DNA from: Bacillota bacterium
Lineage (GTDB): Bacteria > Bacillota > Clostridia > Christensenellales > Aristaeellaceae
DNA: 6,481 nucleotides
Reading direction: 5' to 3'
Assembly (NCBI GenBank): GCA_023443705.1
Contig: JAEZTD010000248.1
Coordinates: 1-6,481 of the forward strand
Under the pieces are notes generated by a model that was not told the origin of the DNA, made no database searches, and saw nothing but the letters and a program-made list of their open reading frames with translations. The position numbers and the translations under genes were made by a program. Within the stretch, counting starts at the first letter, position 1. Every line of letters begins with the position of its first letter. Shown piece after piece: positions 1 through 6,165 of the stretch.

Positions 1-269
1 GCGTGGAGGTGCCGGTGCTGGCCTCGAAGAACGGCCTTGAATCCATCCGCGTGGGCGCGATTCCGCCCCAGTGCGCGCTGATCTCGGGCATCTCCGCCCA
101 GATTGAGGAGATGGTGGTCGAGGGCAGCCTCGCAGGCGACCGCGAAATGATCTACCGCGCCATCTGCTTTGACCCGCTCACCAGCGCCGTACTGTCCCTC
201 CGGGAGATCCGCGACATGGTGGACGAGATGTTTGGGCAAAACGTGGACTGGCTGCCGCAGTTCAAGTAG
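1..269 (+). CDS. Glycoside hydrolase family 4 (alpha-galactosidase/alpha-glucosidase type), C-terminal fragment
   Basis: This is the last 88 residues of a protein that begins before the window; the GTG at position 3 is an internal valine codon, not a start. The fragment reads VEVPVLASKNGL, then VGAIPPQCA, then VEGSLAGDRE, DPLTSAVLSL and the ending DWLPQFK. This pattern matches the C-terminal domain of GH4 enzymes of the alpha-galactosidase/alpha-glucosidase branch (MelA/AglA-like). GH4 enzymes cleave glycosides by an unusual oxidation-elimination mechanism needing NAD+ and a divalent metal, normally in the cytoplasm. The NAD-binding and metal-binding parts lie upstream of the window, so the exact substrate cannot be decided. 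The gene ends with TAG at 267-269 and is followed 15 bases later by a hairpin that probably terminates its transcript. It has no evident link to the hydrogenase genes. Confidence 0.85.
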   Translation, partial: VEVPVLASKNGLESIRVGAIPPQCALISGISAQIEEMVVEGSLAGDREMIYRAICFDPLTSAVLSLREIRDMVDEMFGQNVDWLPQFK

Positions 270-283
270 AAGCATTACGTCCC

Positions 284-316
284 GCAAAGCCCCGTTCCGC
301 GCGAACGGGGCTTTGC
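284..316 (+). terminator. Strong hairpin ending the GH4 transcript
   Basis: A perfect 14-bp stem, GCAAAGCCCCGTTC (284-297) paired with 303-316, closes a 5-base loop (CGCGC). It lies 15 bases after the GH4 stop codon. There is no T-run after the stem, only the CTTT inside the 3' arm, so it is not a textbook intrinsic terminator; it may rely on Rho or mainly protect the 3' end. Confidence 0.7.
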
Positions 317-359
317 CTGTATCCGGATGAACTATACCGAGCCCGCCGCGCCGTTTGCG

Positions 360-388
360 TTGACAGACAGGGCTCCAAAAGATATAAT
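360..388 (+). promoter_or_regulatory. Consensus sigma-A promoter for the phosphatase gene
   Basis: TTGACA (360-365) and TATAAT (383-388) are both perfect matches to the vegetative consensus and are separated by exactly 17 bases. Transcription would start near position 395, giving a leader of about 40 bases before the GTG start at 436. The region is sharply AT-rich compared with its surroundings. A promoter this strong in front of a regulatory phosphatase suggests that something else limits expression, and the boxes overlapping the start site are candidates. Confidence 0.85.
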
Positions 389-411
389 AATATCGATATT
401 TAATAATCGAT
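389..411. promoter_or_regulatory. Candidate operator: paired TCGAT boxes over the phosphatase start site
   Basis: A perfect 12-bp palindrome AATATCGATATT (389-400) directly follows the -10 box, and a second ATCGAT core lies at 406-411. The two TCGAT cores (393-397 and 407-411) are 14 bases apart. Placement over the predicted start site would suit a repressor. The same pair with the same spacing is found before the hydrogenase operon (1665-1683). No known regulator consensus was recognised, so the function is inferred. Confidence 0.4.
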
Positions 412-435
412 TTTGCAGCGAGAGGGGAACGCGCG

Positions 436-1605
436 GTGAAAAGCCTGTGCACCGAGGTGGGCTACAGTAGCCTGAACAAGGACGGAGAACAGCTCTGCGG
501 CGACAGCGTCGAATATCGCATCGACGACAGCGGCGTCCTCGTCACCCTGGCGGACGGGCTGGGCAGCGGCGTCAAGGCCTCCATTCTCTCCACCCTGACG
601 TCAAAGATTCTGACCACCATGCTCGCCGGCGGCATGTCCATCGACAGCTGCGTGGAAACCATGGTGAAGGCGCTTCCCGTCTGCAAGGTGCGCGGGATCG
701 CATACTCCACCTTTACCATCATCCGCGTCACCGGCAACCGCCGCGCAGAGTTGATCCAGTTCGACAACCCCCGGGTCGCGCTGTTCCGGGGCGGGAAAAA
801 CTGCGATTACCCGGTGTCGATGCGGGAGATCGCCGGAAAGCAGATTCTGGAGAGCAGTTTCCTCCTCGAGGAGGGGGATGTTCTGTTCGCGATGAGCGAC
901 GGCGCCGTCCACGCCGGCGTGGGGCGCGAACTCAACTACGGCTGGACGCGGGACAACATCATCCAGTTTATCGAAGCCGCTTACGAACCGGGCCATTCCG
1001 CCCAGTTCTACGCGGGCATTGTCGCCGAGGCCTGCGGCAAGCTCTACGCGGGACAGCCCGGCGACGACACCACCGCCGTGGCGGTGCGCCTTCGGGCGCG
1101 CCATCCAGTGAGCGTGGCTTTCGGCCCTCCGGCGGACCCCTCTCAGGACGAGGCGATGATGAACCGCTTCTTCGCCGGGGAGGGCGCCAGGATCGTGTGC
1201 GGCGGCACCACAGCCGAAATCGTCGCCTGTCACCTGAAAAAAACCCTCATACCGTCTGACAGCTATTTCGATCCCGATATACCCCCCACCAGCCTTCTCG
1301 AAGGCGTCGATCTGGTGACTGAGGGAATCGTGACGCTGTCCCGGGTGGCGATCCTGGCCGAGAACACGCTGCGCGGCGGCGATATGGCCGCCATATGGGC
1401 CCGGGGCAGAGACGGCGCGTCGCTGATCGCCCAGGCGCTCATCGAAAAAGCGACGGACATCCGCTTTTTTGTCGGGCAGGCGATCAACCCGGCGCATCAG
1501 TCGGATGGTCAGCCGCCGTTTTTGGGGCTCAAGGCCCAACTGATCGAAAGGCTTGCAGCCTGCCTAAATAAAATGGGCAAGCACACCACCATCAGCTTCT
1601 ACTGA
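436..1605 (+). CDS. SpoIIE-family PP2C serine/threonine phosphatase with extra C-terminal domain
   Basis: A 389-residue soluble protein. The N-terminal ~220 residues form a PP2C (SpoIIE/RsbU type) phosphatase with the metal-binding acidic residues in place: CGDSVEY (D23), LADGLGSG (D40-G41), AMSDGAVHAG (D155-G156) and GDDTTAV (D210-D211). Such enzymes remove phosphate from serine or threonine on partner proteins such as anti-sigma antagonists. Residues ~225-389 are a separate domain with CGGTTAEIVA (255-264), DPDIPP and LVTEGIVTLS; I recognise this arrangement from phosphatases near clostridial hydrogenase genes but know no function for it. No membrane segment or sensor domain precedes the phosphatase. 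The GTG start at 436 is chosen because AGAGGGG sits 8 bases upstream and the N-terminus (EVGYSSLNKDG) is family-like. It has its own promoter and terminator, so it is transcribed apart from the hydrogenase operon downstream. The protein target is unknown; no RsbW-like kinase or antagonist gene is in view. Confidence 0.85.
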   Translation: MKSLCTEVGYSSLNKDGEQLCGDSVEYRIDDSGVLVTLADGLGSGVKASILSTLTSKILTTMLAGGMSIDSCVETMVKALPVCKVRGIAYSTFTIIRVTGNRRAELIQFDNPRVALFRGGKNCDYPVSMREIAGKQILESSFLLEEGDVLFAMSDGAVHAGVGRELNYGWTRDNIIQFIEAAYEPGHSAQFYAGIVAEACGKLYAGQPGDDTTAVAVRLRARHPVSVAFGPPADPSQDEAMMNRFFAGEGARIVCGGTTAEIVACHLKKTLIPSDSYFDPDIPPTSLLEGVDLVTEGIVTLSRVAILAENTLRGGDMAAIWARGRDGASLIAQALIEKATDIRFFVGQAINPAHQSDGQPPFLGLKAQLIERLAACLNKMGKHTTISFY

Positions 1606-1626
1606 TAAATACCATTCGCCTTTGTC

Positions 1627-1654
1627 GCGCCGGGTTCCAAACGGAGCCCGGCGC
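1627..1654 (+). terminator. Intrinsic terminator of the phosphatase gene
   Basis: GCGCCGGGTTCC (1627-1638) pairs with GGAGCCCGGCGC (1643-1654) through 12 pairs including one T-G wobble, with the loop AAAC. The stem is followed by AACATTTCTTT, a moderate T-rich tract. It starts 21 bases after the TGA at 1603-1605. Confidence 0.75.
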
Positions 1655-1664
1655 AACATTTCTT

Positions 1665-1684
1665 TCGATAAGAACATATCGATA
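1665..1684. promoter_or_regulatory. Candidate operator: paired TCGATA boxes before the hydrogenase operon
   Basis: TCGATA occurs at 1665-1670 and again at 1679-1684, a 14-base period. The second copy lies inside ATATCGATA (1676-1684), a 9-mer also present at 390-398 before the phosphatase gene. If the TATAAT at 1736 is the working -10, these boxes lie about 65-80 bases upstream of the start site, where activators often bind. The function is inferred from position and repetition only. Confidence 0.4.
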
Positions 1685-1735
1685 CAAATATGCCGCCGTT
1701 CGGTATTCATATTTCCCCCCGCGCGCGGCAGACCG

Positions 1736-1741
1736 TATAAT
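1736..1741 (+). promoter_or_regulatory. Probable -10 element of the hydrogenase operon
   Basis: A perfect TATAAT lies about 90 bases before the first hydrogenase start codon. At the normal spacing (1712-1718) there is only TTTCCCC, a poor -35, and there is no extended -10 TG. This suggests an activator-dependent promoter, or that the true promoter is elsewhere in the AT-rich stretch 1658-1715. No other convincing -35/-10 pair was found between 1655 and 1832. Confidence 0.45.
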
Positions 1742-1832
1742 CAATATGCCAGAGACTGTCAAGGCGTGTGCGCGCTTACGGACAGCTCCGGCTGCGCCCA
1801 GTGCGGGCGACAATACGACGGGAGGAATCCGG

Positions 1833-2309
1833 ATGAATCAAGCGATCGACCTGAGCGTCGCCGACGAGATCCTGTCGGCCCACGGCGCGACGCCCAGCGC
1901 CGTGATTGCGGTGCTTCAGGACCTTCAGGAGCACTTTCATTACCTGCCGCCAGAGGTGTTCCCCTACCTGGCCAGAAAACTCCACATGAACGAGGCGGCG
2001 ATCTATTCGGTGGCCACGTTCTACGAAAACTTTTCACTGAAACCCAAGGGCAAGTATGTTTTCCGCGTGTGCGACGGCACCGCCTGCCATGTGCGAAAAT
2101 CCATCCCCATCCTGGAGCGGCTGCGCAGCGAGCTGGGCGTGACAGCCGAACAGCCCACCACGCCCGACCTGATGTTCACGGTGGAGACGGTGTCCTGCCT
2201 GGGTGCCTGCGGCCTCGCGCCGGTCATCACGGTGGGCGACCAGGTACACGCCGCGATGACGCCGGACAAGGCGGCGGAACTCATCGCGAAACTTCGGGAG
2301 GTGGGCTGA
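1833..2309 (+). CDS. hndA: NuoE-like [2Fe-2S] subunit of NAD(P)-linked [FeFe] hydrogenase (HndA/HydC)
   Basis: A 158-residue protein of the 24-kDa/NuoE family, the usual size for HndA or HydC. Residues 1-75 form the helical N-terminal domain (DEILSAHGATPSAVIAVLQDLQ, YSVATFYENF); residues 76-158 form a thioredoxin-like domain. The four cluster ligands are C80 and C85 (CDGTAC) and C122 and C126 (CLGAC). In the complex this subunit pairs with the flavin subunit; its cluster sits next to the flavin and takes part in electron flow in the cytoplasm. The ATG at 1833 is chosen because GGAGGA (1821-1826) lies 6 bases before it. An in-frame ATG at 1746 would add 29 residues unlike the family and lies just after the TATAAT, so it is rejected. 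The stop shares one base with the next start (TGATG), pointing to translational coupling with hndC. Confidence 0.93.
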   Translation: MNQAIDLSVADEILSAHGATPSAVIAVLQDLQEHFHYLPPEVFPYLARKLHMNEAAIYSVATFYENFSLKPKGKYVFRVCDGTACHVRKSIPILERLRSELGVTAEQPTTPDLMFTVETVSCLGACGLAPVITVGDQVHAAMTPDKAAELIAKLREVG

Positions 2310-4132
2310 TGCGAACCCTTGACGCGCTCCGTTCCGGGAGCGAAGCGGCGCTGAAACAGGAGCGCCTGCGCATCCTCATCTGCGCGGGCACCGGCTGCGT
2401 GTCCAGCGGATCGCTGGAAATCCACAAGGCGCTGAAGGAAAAACTGGAGGCGCGGGGCATCCCCTGTTCGGTGGCGCTTGAAATCGAGCCCCACGGCGAG
2501 ACGGTGGGGCTGAAAAAATGCGGCTGCCACGGCTTTTGCGAGATGGGACCGCTGATCCGCGTCGAGCCGATGGGCTGGCTGTACACAAGGGTGCGCCTCT
2601 CCGACTGCGAGGAGATCGTGGAAAAAACCATCGTGGGCGGCGAGCTCGTCCCCCGGCTGGTCTACAAAAAAGACGGCGTCGCCTACCCCCGGCAGGACGA
2701 CATTCCCTTCTACCAGAAGCAGACCCGGCAGGTGCTTTCCAATTGCGGGCACATCGGCGCCGAGTCCATCACCGAATACATCGCCGCGGGCGGATACCGC
2801 GCGTTTGAAAAGGCCCTCAAGATGACGGGCGAGGAGATCATCGACGAAATCACCCGGGCGAACCTGCGCGGCCGCGGGGGCGGCGGCTTCCCGGCGGGTC
2901 GGAAGTGGGGCCAGGTGGCGCGACAGAAGGCGCCGCAGAAATACGTGGTCACAAACGGCGACGAGGGCGACCCCGGCGCGTTTATGGACCGCAGCATCAT
3001 GGAGGGTGACCCCCACCGGATGCTGGAGGGCATGCTGATCGCGGCCAGGGCGACCGGCGCGACCGAGGGCTACGTCTACGTCCGCGCCGAGTACCCGCTG
3101 GCCGTTGCGCGGCTCAAGACCGCCATCCGCGAGGCCGAAAAGGTCGGCCTTCTGGGCGACGACATTCTGAATAGCGGCTTTTCTTTCCGCGTGCGCATCA
3201 ACCGCGGCGCGGGCGCCTTCGTCTGCGGCGAGGGCAGCGCGCTGACCACCTCCATTGAAGGCAAGCGCGGCATGCCCCGCGTCAAGCCGCCCCGCACTGT
3301 GGAGCACGGGCTCTACGACATGCCCACCGTGCTCAACAACGTCGAAACCTTTGCCAACGTGCCCGACATCATTGAGCGCGGCGCGGACTGGTACCGCGCC
3401 ATCGGCCCGGAGTCGAGCCCCGGCACCAAGGCCTTTGCGCTGACCGGCAACATTGAAAACACCGGCCTGATCGAGGTGCCGATGGGCACCACCCTGGGCG
3501 ACGTGATCTTCGGCGTCGGCGGCGGCATGCGCGGCGGCGCGGACTTCAAGGCGGTGCAAATCGGCGGGCCCTCCGGCGGCTGCCTGACCAAAGAGCACCT
3601 GAACCTGCCGCTTGATTTTGACTCCCTCAAAAAGGCCGGCGCGATGATCGGCTCCGGAGGCATGGTGGTCATGGACGAGCACACCTGCATGGTGGAGGTG
3701 GCGCGCTTCTTCATGAACTTCACCCAGAACGAATCCTGCGGCAAGTGCGTTCCCTGCCGCGAAGGCACAAAGCGCATGCTGGAGATCTTGAACCGCATCG
3801 TGGACGGCGAAGGGCGCGAGGGCGACATCGAAACCCTCCTCGACCTGGCCGACACCGTCTCCCAGACCGCGCTTTGCGGGCTGGGCAAGACCGCCGCTTT
3901 CCCTGTGGTCAGCACCATCCGCCAGTTCCGCGGCGAATACGAGGCCCACATCCGGGAGAAGCGCTGCCCGGCCGGGGCTTGCCAGAAGCTGAAGCGCATC
4001 GAGATCGACCCTGTAAAGTGCAAGGGTTGCTCCAAATGCGTGAAGGTCTGCCCCGTCGGCGCGATCACCGCGTGGTGCGAAACCCCTTCACCGTTTCCGG
4101 CGAAAAATGCATCCGCTGCGGCGCGTGCCTGA
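2309..4132 (+). CDS. hndC: NuoF-like FMN/NAD(P)-binding subunit of [FeFe] hydrogenase (HndC/HydB), 3' end frameshifted
   Basis: As read, 607 residues. In order: an N-terminal thioredoxin-like [2Fe-2S] domain with C25, C30 (CAGTGC) and C73, C77 (CHGFC); the NuoF core with the glycine-rich LRGRGGGGFPAGRKW (186-200) and NGDEGDPGAFMDR (216-228) for FMN and NAD(P)H; CGEGSALTTSIEG (306-318); the [4Fe-4S] motif C477-C480-C483 with C523 (ALCGLGKT); and a C-terminal ferredoxin-like segment whose first motif is C571-C574-C577-C581. This subunit oxidises or reduces NAD(P)(H) and is the proposed bifurcation site in HydABC enzymes. The ATG at 2309 follows GGGAGGTG and overlaps the hndA stop. After GAIT (residue 587) the frame changes: 20 unrelated residues lead to a stop at 4130-4132, while the expected second cysteine motif lies in another frame up to 4167. 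One base added after 4069 would restore a protein of about 619 residues. This may be a sequencing error or a real mutation. Confidence 0.93.
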   Translation: MRTLDALRSGSEAALKQERLRILICAGTGCVSSGSLEIHKALKEKLEARGIPCSVALEIEPHGETVGLKKCGCHGFCEMGPLIRVEPMGWLYTRVRLSDCEEIVEKTIVGGELVPRLVYKKDGVAYPRQDDIPFYQKQTRQVLSNCGHIGAESITEYIAAGGYRAFEKALKMTGEEIIDEITRANLRGRGGGGFPAGRKWGQVARQKAPQKYVVTNGDEGDPGAFMDRSIMEGDPHRMLEGMLIAARATGATEGYVYVRAEYPLAVARLKTAIREAEKVGLLGDDILNSGFSFRVRINRGAGAFVCGEGSALTTSIEGKRGMPRVKPPRTVEHGLYDMPTVLNNVETFANVPDIIERGADWYRAIGPESSPGTKAFALTGNIENTGLIEVPMGTTLGDVIFGVGGGMRGGADFKAVQIGGPSGGCLTKEHLNLPLDFDSLKKAGAMIGSGGMVVMDEHTCMVEVARFFMNFTQNESCGKCVPCREGTKRMLEILNRIVDGEGREGDIETLLDLADTVSQTALCGLGKTAAFPVVSTIRQFRGEYEAHIREKRCPAGACQKLKRIEIDPVKCKGCSKCVKVCPVGAITAWCETPSPFPAKNASAAARA

Positions 4133-4167
4133 CCGCCTGTCCCTTCCACGCAATAAAGGAGGCCTGA
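4070..4167 (+). pseudogene. hndC: Out-of-frame C-terminus of hndC (second [4Fe-4S] motif)
   Basis: From 4072 the frame beginning GTG GTG CGA encodes VVRNPFTVSGEKCIRCGAC followed by LTACPFHAIKEA and TGA at 4165-4167. CIRCGAC...C is the second CxxCxxCxxxC motif expected in the ferredoxin-like tail of HndC/HydB. It is offset from the upstream hndC frame as if one base were missing around 4070, for example ACCGCG in place of ACCGGCG, which would restore GAIT-G-VVRNP. Its end lies 4 bases before the hndD start and contains the hndD ribosome binding site, as expected for the true gene end. Confidence 0.85.
4155..4162 (+). promoter_or_regulatory. Ribosome binding site that fixes the TTG start of hndD
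   Basis: AAAGGAGG lies 9 bases before TTG at 4172-4174. The next in-frame ATG (4190) would remove six residues and has only a weak GGAAA before it, so the TTG start is preferred. Confidence 0.8.
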
Positions 4168-4171
4168 GCGC

Positions 4172-5866
4172 TTGGAAAATGCGAAGTACATGTTCATCGA
4201 CGGCATGCCCGTCGCCATTGAGGGCGAAAAAAACCTCCTGGAGCTGATTCGAAAAGCGGGGATAGACCTGCCCACCTTTTGTTACTACACCGAGCTTTCG
4301 GTCTACGGCGCCTGCCGCCTGTGCATGGTGGAGAACAAGTGGGGCGGCATCGACGCGGCCTGCTCCACGCCGCCAAAGCCGGGCTCGGAGGTCTTTACGA
4401 ACACCGAAAAGCTCCGCAAGCACCGCAAGATGATTTTGGAACTGATTCTCTCCCACCACTGCCGGGACTGTACCACCTGCCAGAAAAACGGCAGCTGCAA
4501 GCTGCAGGAACTGGCCATGCGCTTTGGCATCGAGCGCGTGCGCTTCCAAAACACCGCGCCGGAGCCGGAAATGGACGAATCCTCCCCCGCCATCGTCCGC
4601 GACCGCAGCAAATGTATCCTGTGCGGCGACTGCGTGCGCATGTGTGACGAAGTGCAGGCCGTGGGTGCGATCAATTTCGCGCACCGCGGCTCGAACCTCG
4701 TGATCGCCACCGCCTTTGACAGGCCCATCGCGGAGAGTTCCTGCGTGGGCTGCGGCCAGTGCGCCGCGGTGTGCCCCACCGGCGCCATCGTGGTTCGGGA
4801 CGACAGAAAGCGCGTCTGGGCGGCGCTGAGCGACAAAAATTCCCGGGTCGTCGCACAGATCGCCCCTGCCGTCCGGGTGGCGGTGGGCAAGGCCTTCGGC
4901 ATCAAGGACGGCGAAAACGCGCTGGGGCGCATCGCCGCCGCGCTTCGGCGCATGGGCTTTGACGAAGTCTTCGACACCGCCACCGGCGCGGACCTGACGG
5001 TGCTCGAGGAATCCGCCGAGCTTCTCTCGCGGTTGGAATCGGGCGAAAGGCTGCCGCTCTTCACCTCCTGCTGTCCGTCCTGGGTGCAGTATGTCGAGCG
5101 CTTCCACCCGGAGCTCCTGCCGAACGTGTCCACCTGCCGCTCGCCGATGCAGATGTTCGCGTCGATCATCAAGGATCAGCCCACCTCCGCCGGGCGAAGG
5201 ATCGTCCACGTGGCGGTCATGCCCTGCACCGCCAAGAAAGCCGAGGCCGTCCGCGAGGAATTCACAAAGGACGGCGTACCGATGGTGGATGTCGTCATCA
5301 CCACCCAGGAACTGATCCAGATGATCCGGGAGTCAGGCCTTGTGTACCCGGAGCTCCAGCCGGAGGCTGTGGATGCGCCCTTCTCCAGCATGACCGGCGC
5401 GGGCGTGATCTTCGGCGTGACGGGCGGCGTCACCGAAGCTGTAATCCGCCGCCTGATGCCGGACAAGTCCACCCGGGCGATGCAGGAAATCGCCTTTCGG
5501 GACGTGCGCGGCATGAAGGGCATTAAGGAAACCACCCTGGATTATGGCGACCGGACGCTCAAAATCGCCATCGTCAGCGGGCTGGGGAACGCCGAGGCGC
5601 TCATCCGGCGCATCCAGGCCGGAGAGCACTACGACTTTGTGGAGGTCATGGCCTGCCCCGGCGGCTGCGTGGCCGGCGCGGGACAGCCCTTCGGCACCTT
5701 CGGCGACAAGTTGGCCCGCGGCAAGGCGCTGTACACGGCGGACCGGCAGGTCACAATCCGCCGCTCGGAGGAAAACCCGCTGATGCGCACGCTATACTCG
5801 GAGACCCTGAAGGGCCGGGTACACGAAATGCTGCACGTTCATTACGCACCCCGCGAGGAGGAATGA
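4172..5866 (+). CDS. hndD: [FeFe] hydrogenase catalytic subunit (HndD/HydA), complete H-cluster
   Basis: A 564-residue group A [FeFe] hydrogenase of the M3 layout. Ligands in order: N-terminal [2Fe-2S] C37, C48, C51, C64; His-Cys3 [4Fe-4S] H96, C100, C103, C109; two ferredoxin-like [4Fe-4S] clusters C148-C151-C154-C158 and C191-C194-C197-C201. The H-cluster domain has TSCCPSW (298-304), MPCTAKK (350-356) and MACPGGC (493-499), giving H-cluster ligands C301, C352, C495 and C499. The proton-path residues known from Clostridium hydrogenase I appear present: C300, E280, E283 and S324. The enzyme reduces protons to H2, or oxidises H2, in the cytoplasm, exchanging electrons with the flavin subunit and ferredoxin. 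There is no signal peptide or Tat motif. It starts with TTG, follows the hndC remnant by 4 bases, and ends one base before the next gene. Long HydA forms carry a further C-terminal [2Fe-2S] domain that is absent here and may be supplied by the next gene. Confidence 0.96.
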   Translation: MENAKYMFIDGMPVAIEGEKNLLELIRKAGIDLPTFCYYTELSVYGACRLCMVENKWGGIDAACSTPPKPGSEVFTNTEKLRKHRKMILELILSHHCRDCTTCQKNGSCKLQELAMRFGIERVRFQNTAPEPEMDESSPAIVRDRSKCILCGDCVRMCDEVQAVGAINFAHRGSNLVIATAFDRPIAESSCVGCGQCAAVCPTGAIVVRDDRKRVWAALSDKNSRVVAQIAPAVRVAVGKAFGIKDGENALGRIAAALRRMGFDEVFDTATGADLTVLEESAELLSRLESGERLPLFTSCCPSWVQYVERFHPELLPNVSTCRSPMQMFASIIKDQPTSAGRRIVHVAVMPCTAKKAEAVREEFTKDGVPMVDVVITTQELIQMIRESGLVYPELQPEAVDAPFSSMTGAGVIFGVTGGVTEAVIRRLMPDKSTRAMQEIAFRDVRGMKGIKETTLDYGDRTLKIAIVSGLGNAEALIRRIQAGEHYDFVEVMACPGGCVAGAGQPFGTFGDKLARGKALYTADRQVTIRRSEENPLMRTLYSETLKGRVHEMLHVHYAPREEE

Positions 5867-5867
5867 C

Positions 5868-6125
5868 ATGACCACGATTGAGATCTGCGTCGGCACTTCG
5901 TGCCACCTGAAGGGTTCCTACAACATCGTCACCACATTTCAGCAGTTGATTGAGGAAAACCGGCTGCACGGGCAGGTGGACCTGAAGCTTGCCTTCTGCA
6001 TGAAGCACTGTCAGGAGGGCGTGTGCGTCTCGGTGGACGACAGCGTCTTTAGCGTCCGCCCGGAGACGTCCGCCGCGTTCTTCCGGGACACCGTGCTGCC
6101 CGCCGTGCTGGGGAAGACGGCATAA
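5868..6125 (+). CDS. Small thioredoxin-like [2Fe-2S] protein, probable accessory hydrogenase subunit
   Basis: An 85-residue protein with CVGTSC (C7, C12) and CMKHC (C44, C48), the C-x4-C ... C-x3-C pattern of thioredoxin-like [2Fe-2S] domains also seen in HndA, HndB and the N-terminus of HndC; an extra C53 lies nearby (GVCV). It is cytoplasmic, with no signal or membrane segment. The ATG at 5868 comes one base after the hndD stop and has GAGGAGGA (5855-5862) 6 bases upstream, so it is surely co-translated with hndD. Likely role: an electron relay between the hydrogenase and its partners. It could be an HndB-like subunit placed last instead of second, or a detached form of the C-terminal [2Fe-2S] domain of long HydA proteins; 564 plus 85 residues is close to the length I recall for Thermotoga maritima HydA (about 645). 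The domain call is secure; the exact subunit identity is not. Confidence 0.85.
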   Translation: MTTIEICVGTSCHLKGSYNIVTTFQQLIEENRLHGQVDLKLAFCMKHCQEGVCVSVDDSVFSVRPETSAAFFRDTVLPAVLGKTA

Positions 6126-6132
6126 TACAGAA

Positions 6133-6163
6133 GCGCCGAAACCTCCTTCGGATTTTTGGGCGC
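6133..6163 (+). terminator. Imperfect hairpin after the hydrogenase operon, possible terminator
   Basis: GCGCC (6133-6137) pairs with GGCGC (6159-6163); inside it AAA pairs with TTT and TCC with GGA around a TTC loop, interrupted by a G/G mismatch and a CC/TT internal loop. It begins 8 bases after the operon stop. There is no T-run after the stem, only TTTTT in the 3' arm. It is the first structure that could end the operon transcript, but it may instead belong to the repeat element that follows. Confidence 0.4.
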
Positions 6164-6165
6164 GT

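Noticed and set aside
306..318. Possible defect in the HndC motif CGEGSAL (protein residues 306-312) compared with CGEETAL of NuoF
   Set aside because: I recall the GEGSAL form as common among clostridial HydB/HndC proteins, so it is probably a family variant and not a lesion. Coordinates here are residues of hndC, equal to about 3224-3262 in the window.
389..400. Rex or FNR-type operator at AATATCGATATT
   Set aside because: The half-sites do not match TTGTTAAN4TTAACAA or TTGATN4ATCAA well enough to name the regulator; kept only as an unnamed candidate operator.
1746..1832. Upstream ATG start for hndA adding 29 residues
   Set aside because: It lies 5 bases after the TATAAT, would need a nearly leaderless transcript, has no ribosome binding site and adds residues unlike the family; ATG 1833 has GGAGGA at good spacing.
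2021..3949. A 642-residue open frame on the minus strand across hndA and hndC, and similar long minus-strand frames at 601-1539, 3313-4275 and 4088-5209
   Set aside because: They lie opposite clear, well-conserved genes in GC-rich DNA, have low-complexity Ala/Gly/His/Arg-rich translations and no recognisable domain or start signals.
4061..4095. Programmed -1 frameshift in hndC
   Set aside because: No X-XXY-YYZ slippery heptamer is present in the upstream frame and no clear stimulatory hairpin was seen; the segment ACC CCT near 4082 allows only poor re-pairing. A simple base deletion explains the data better.
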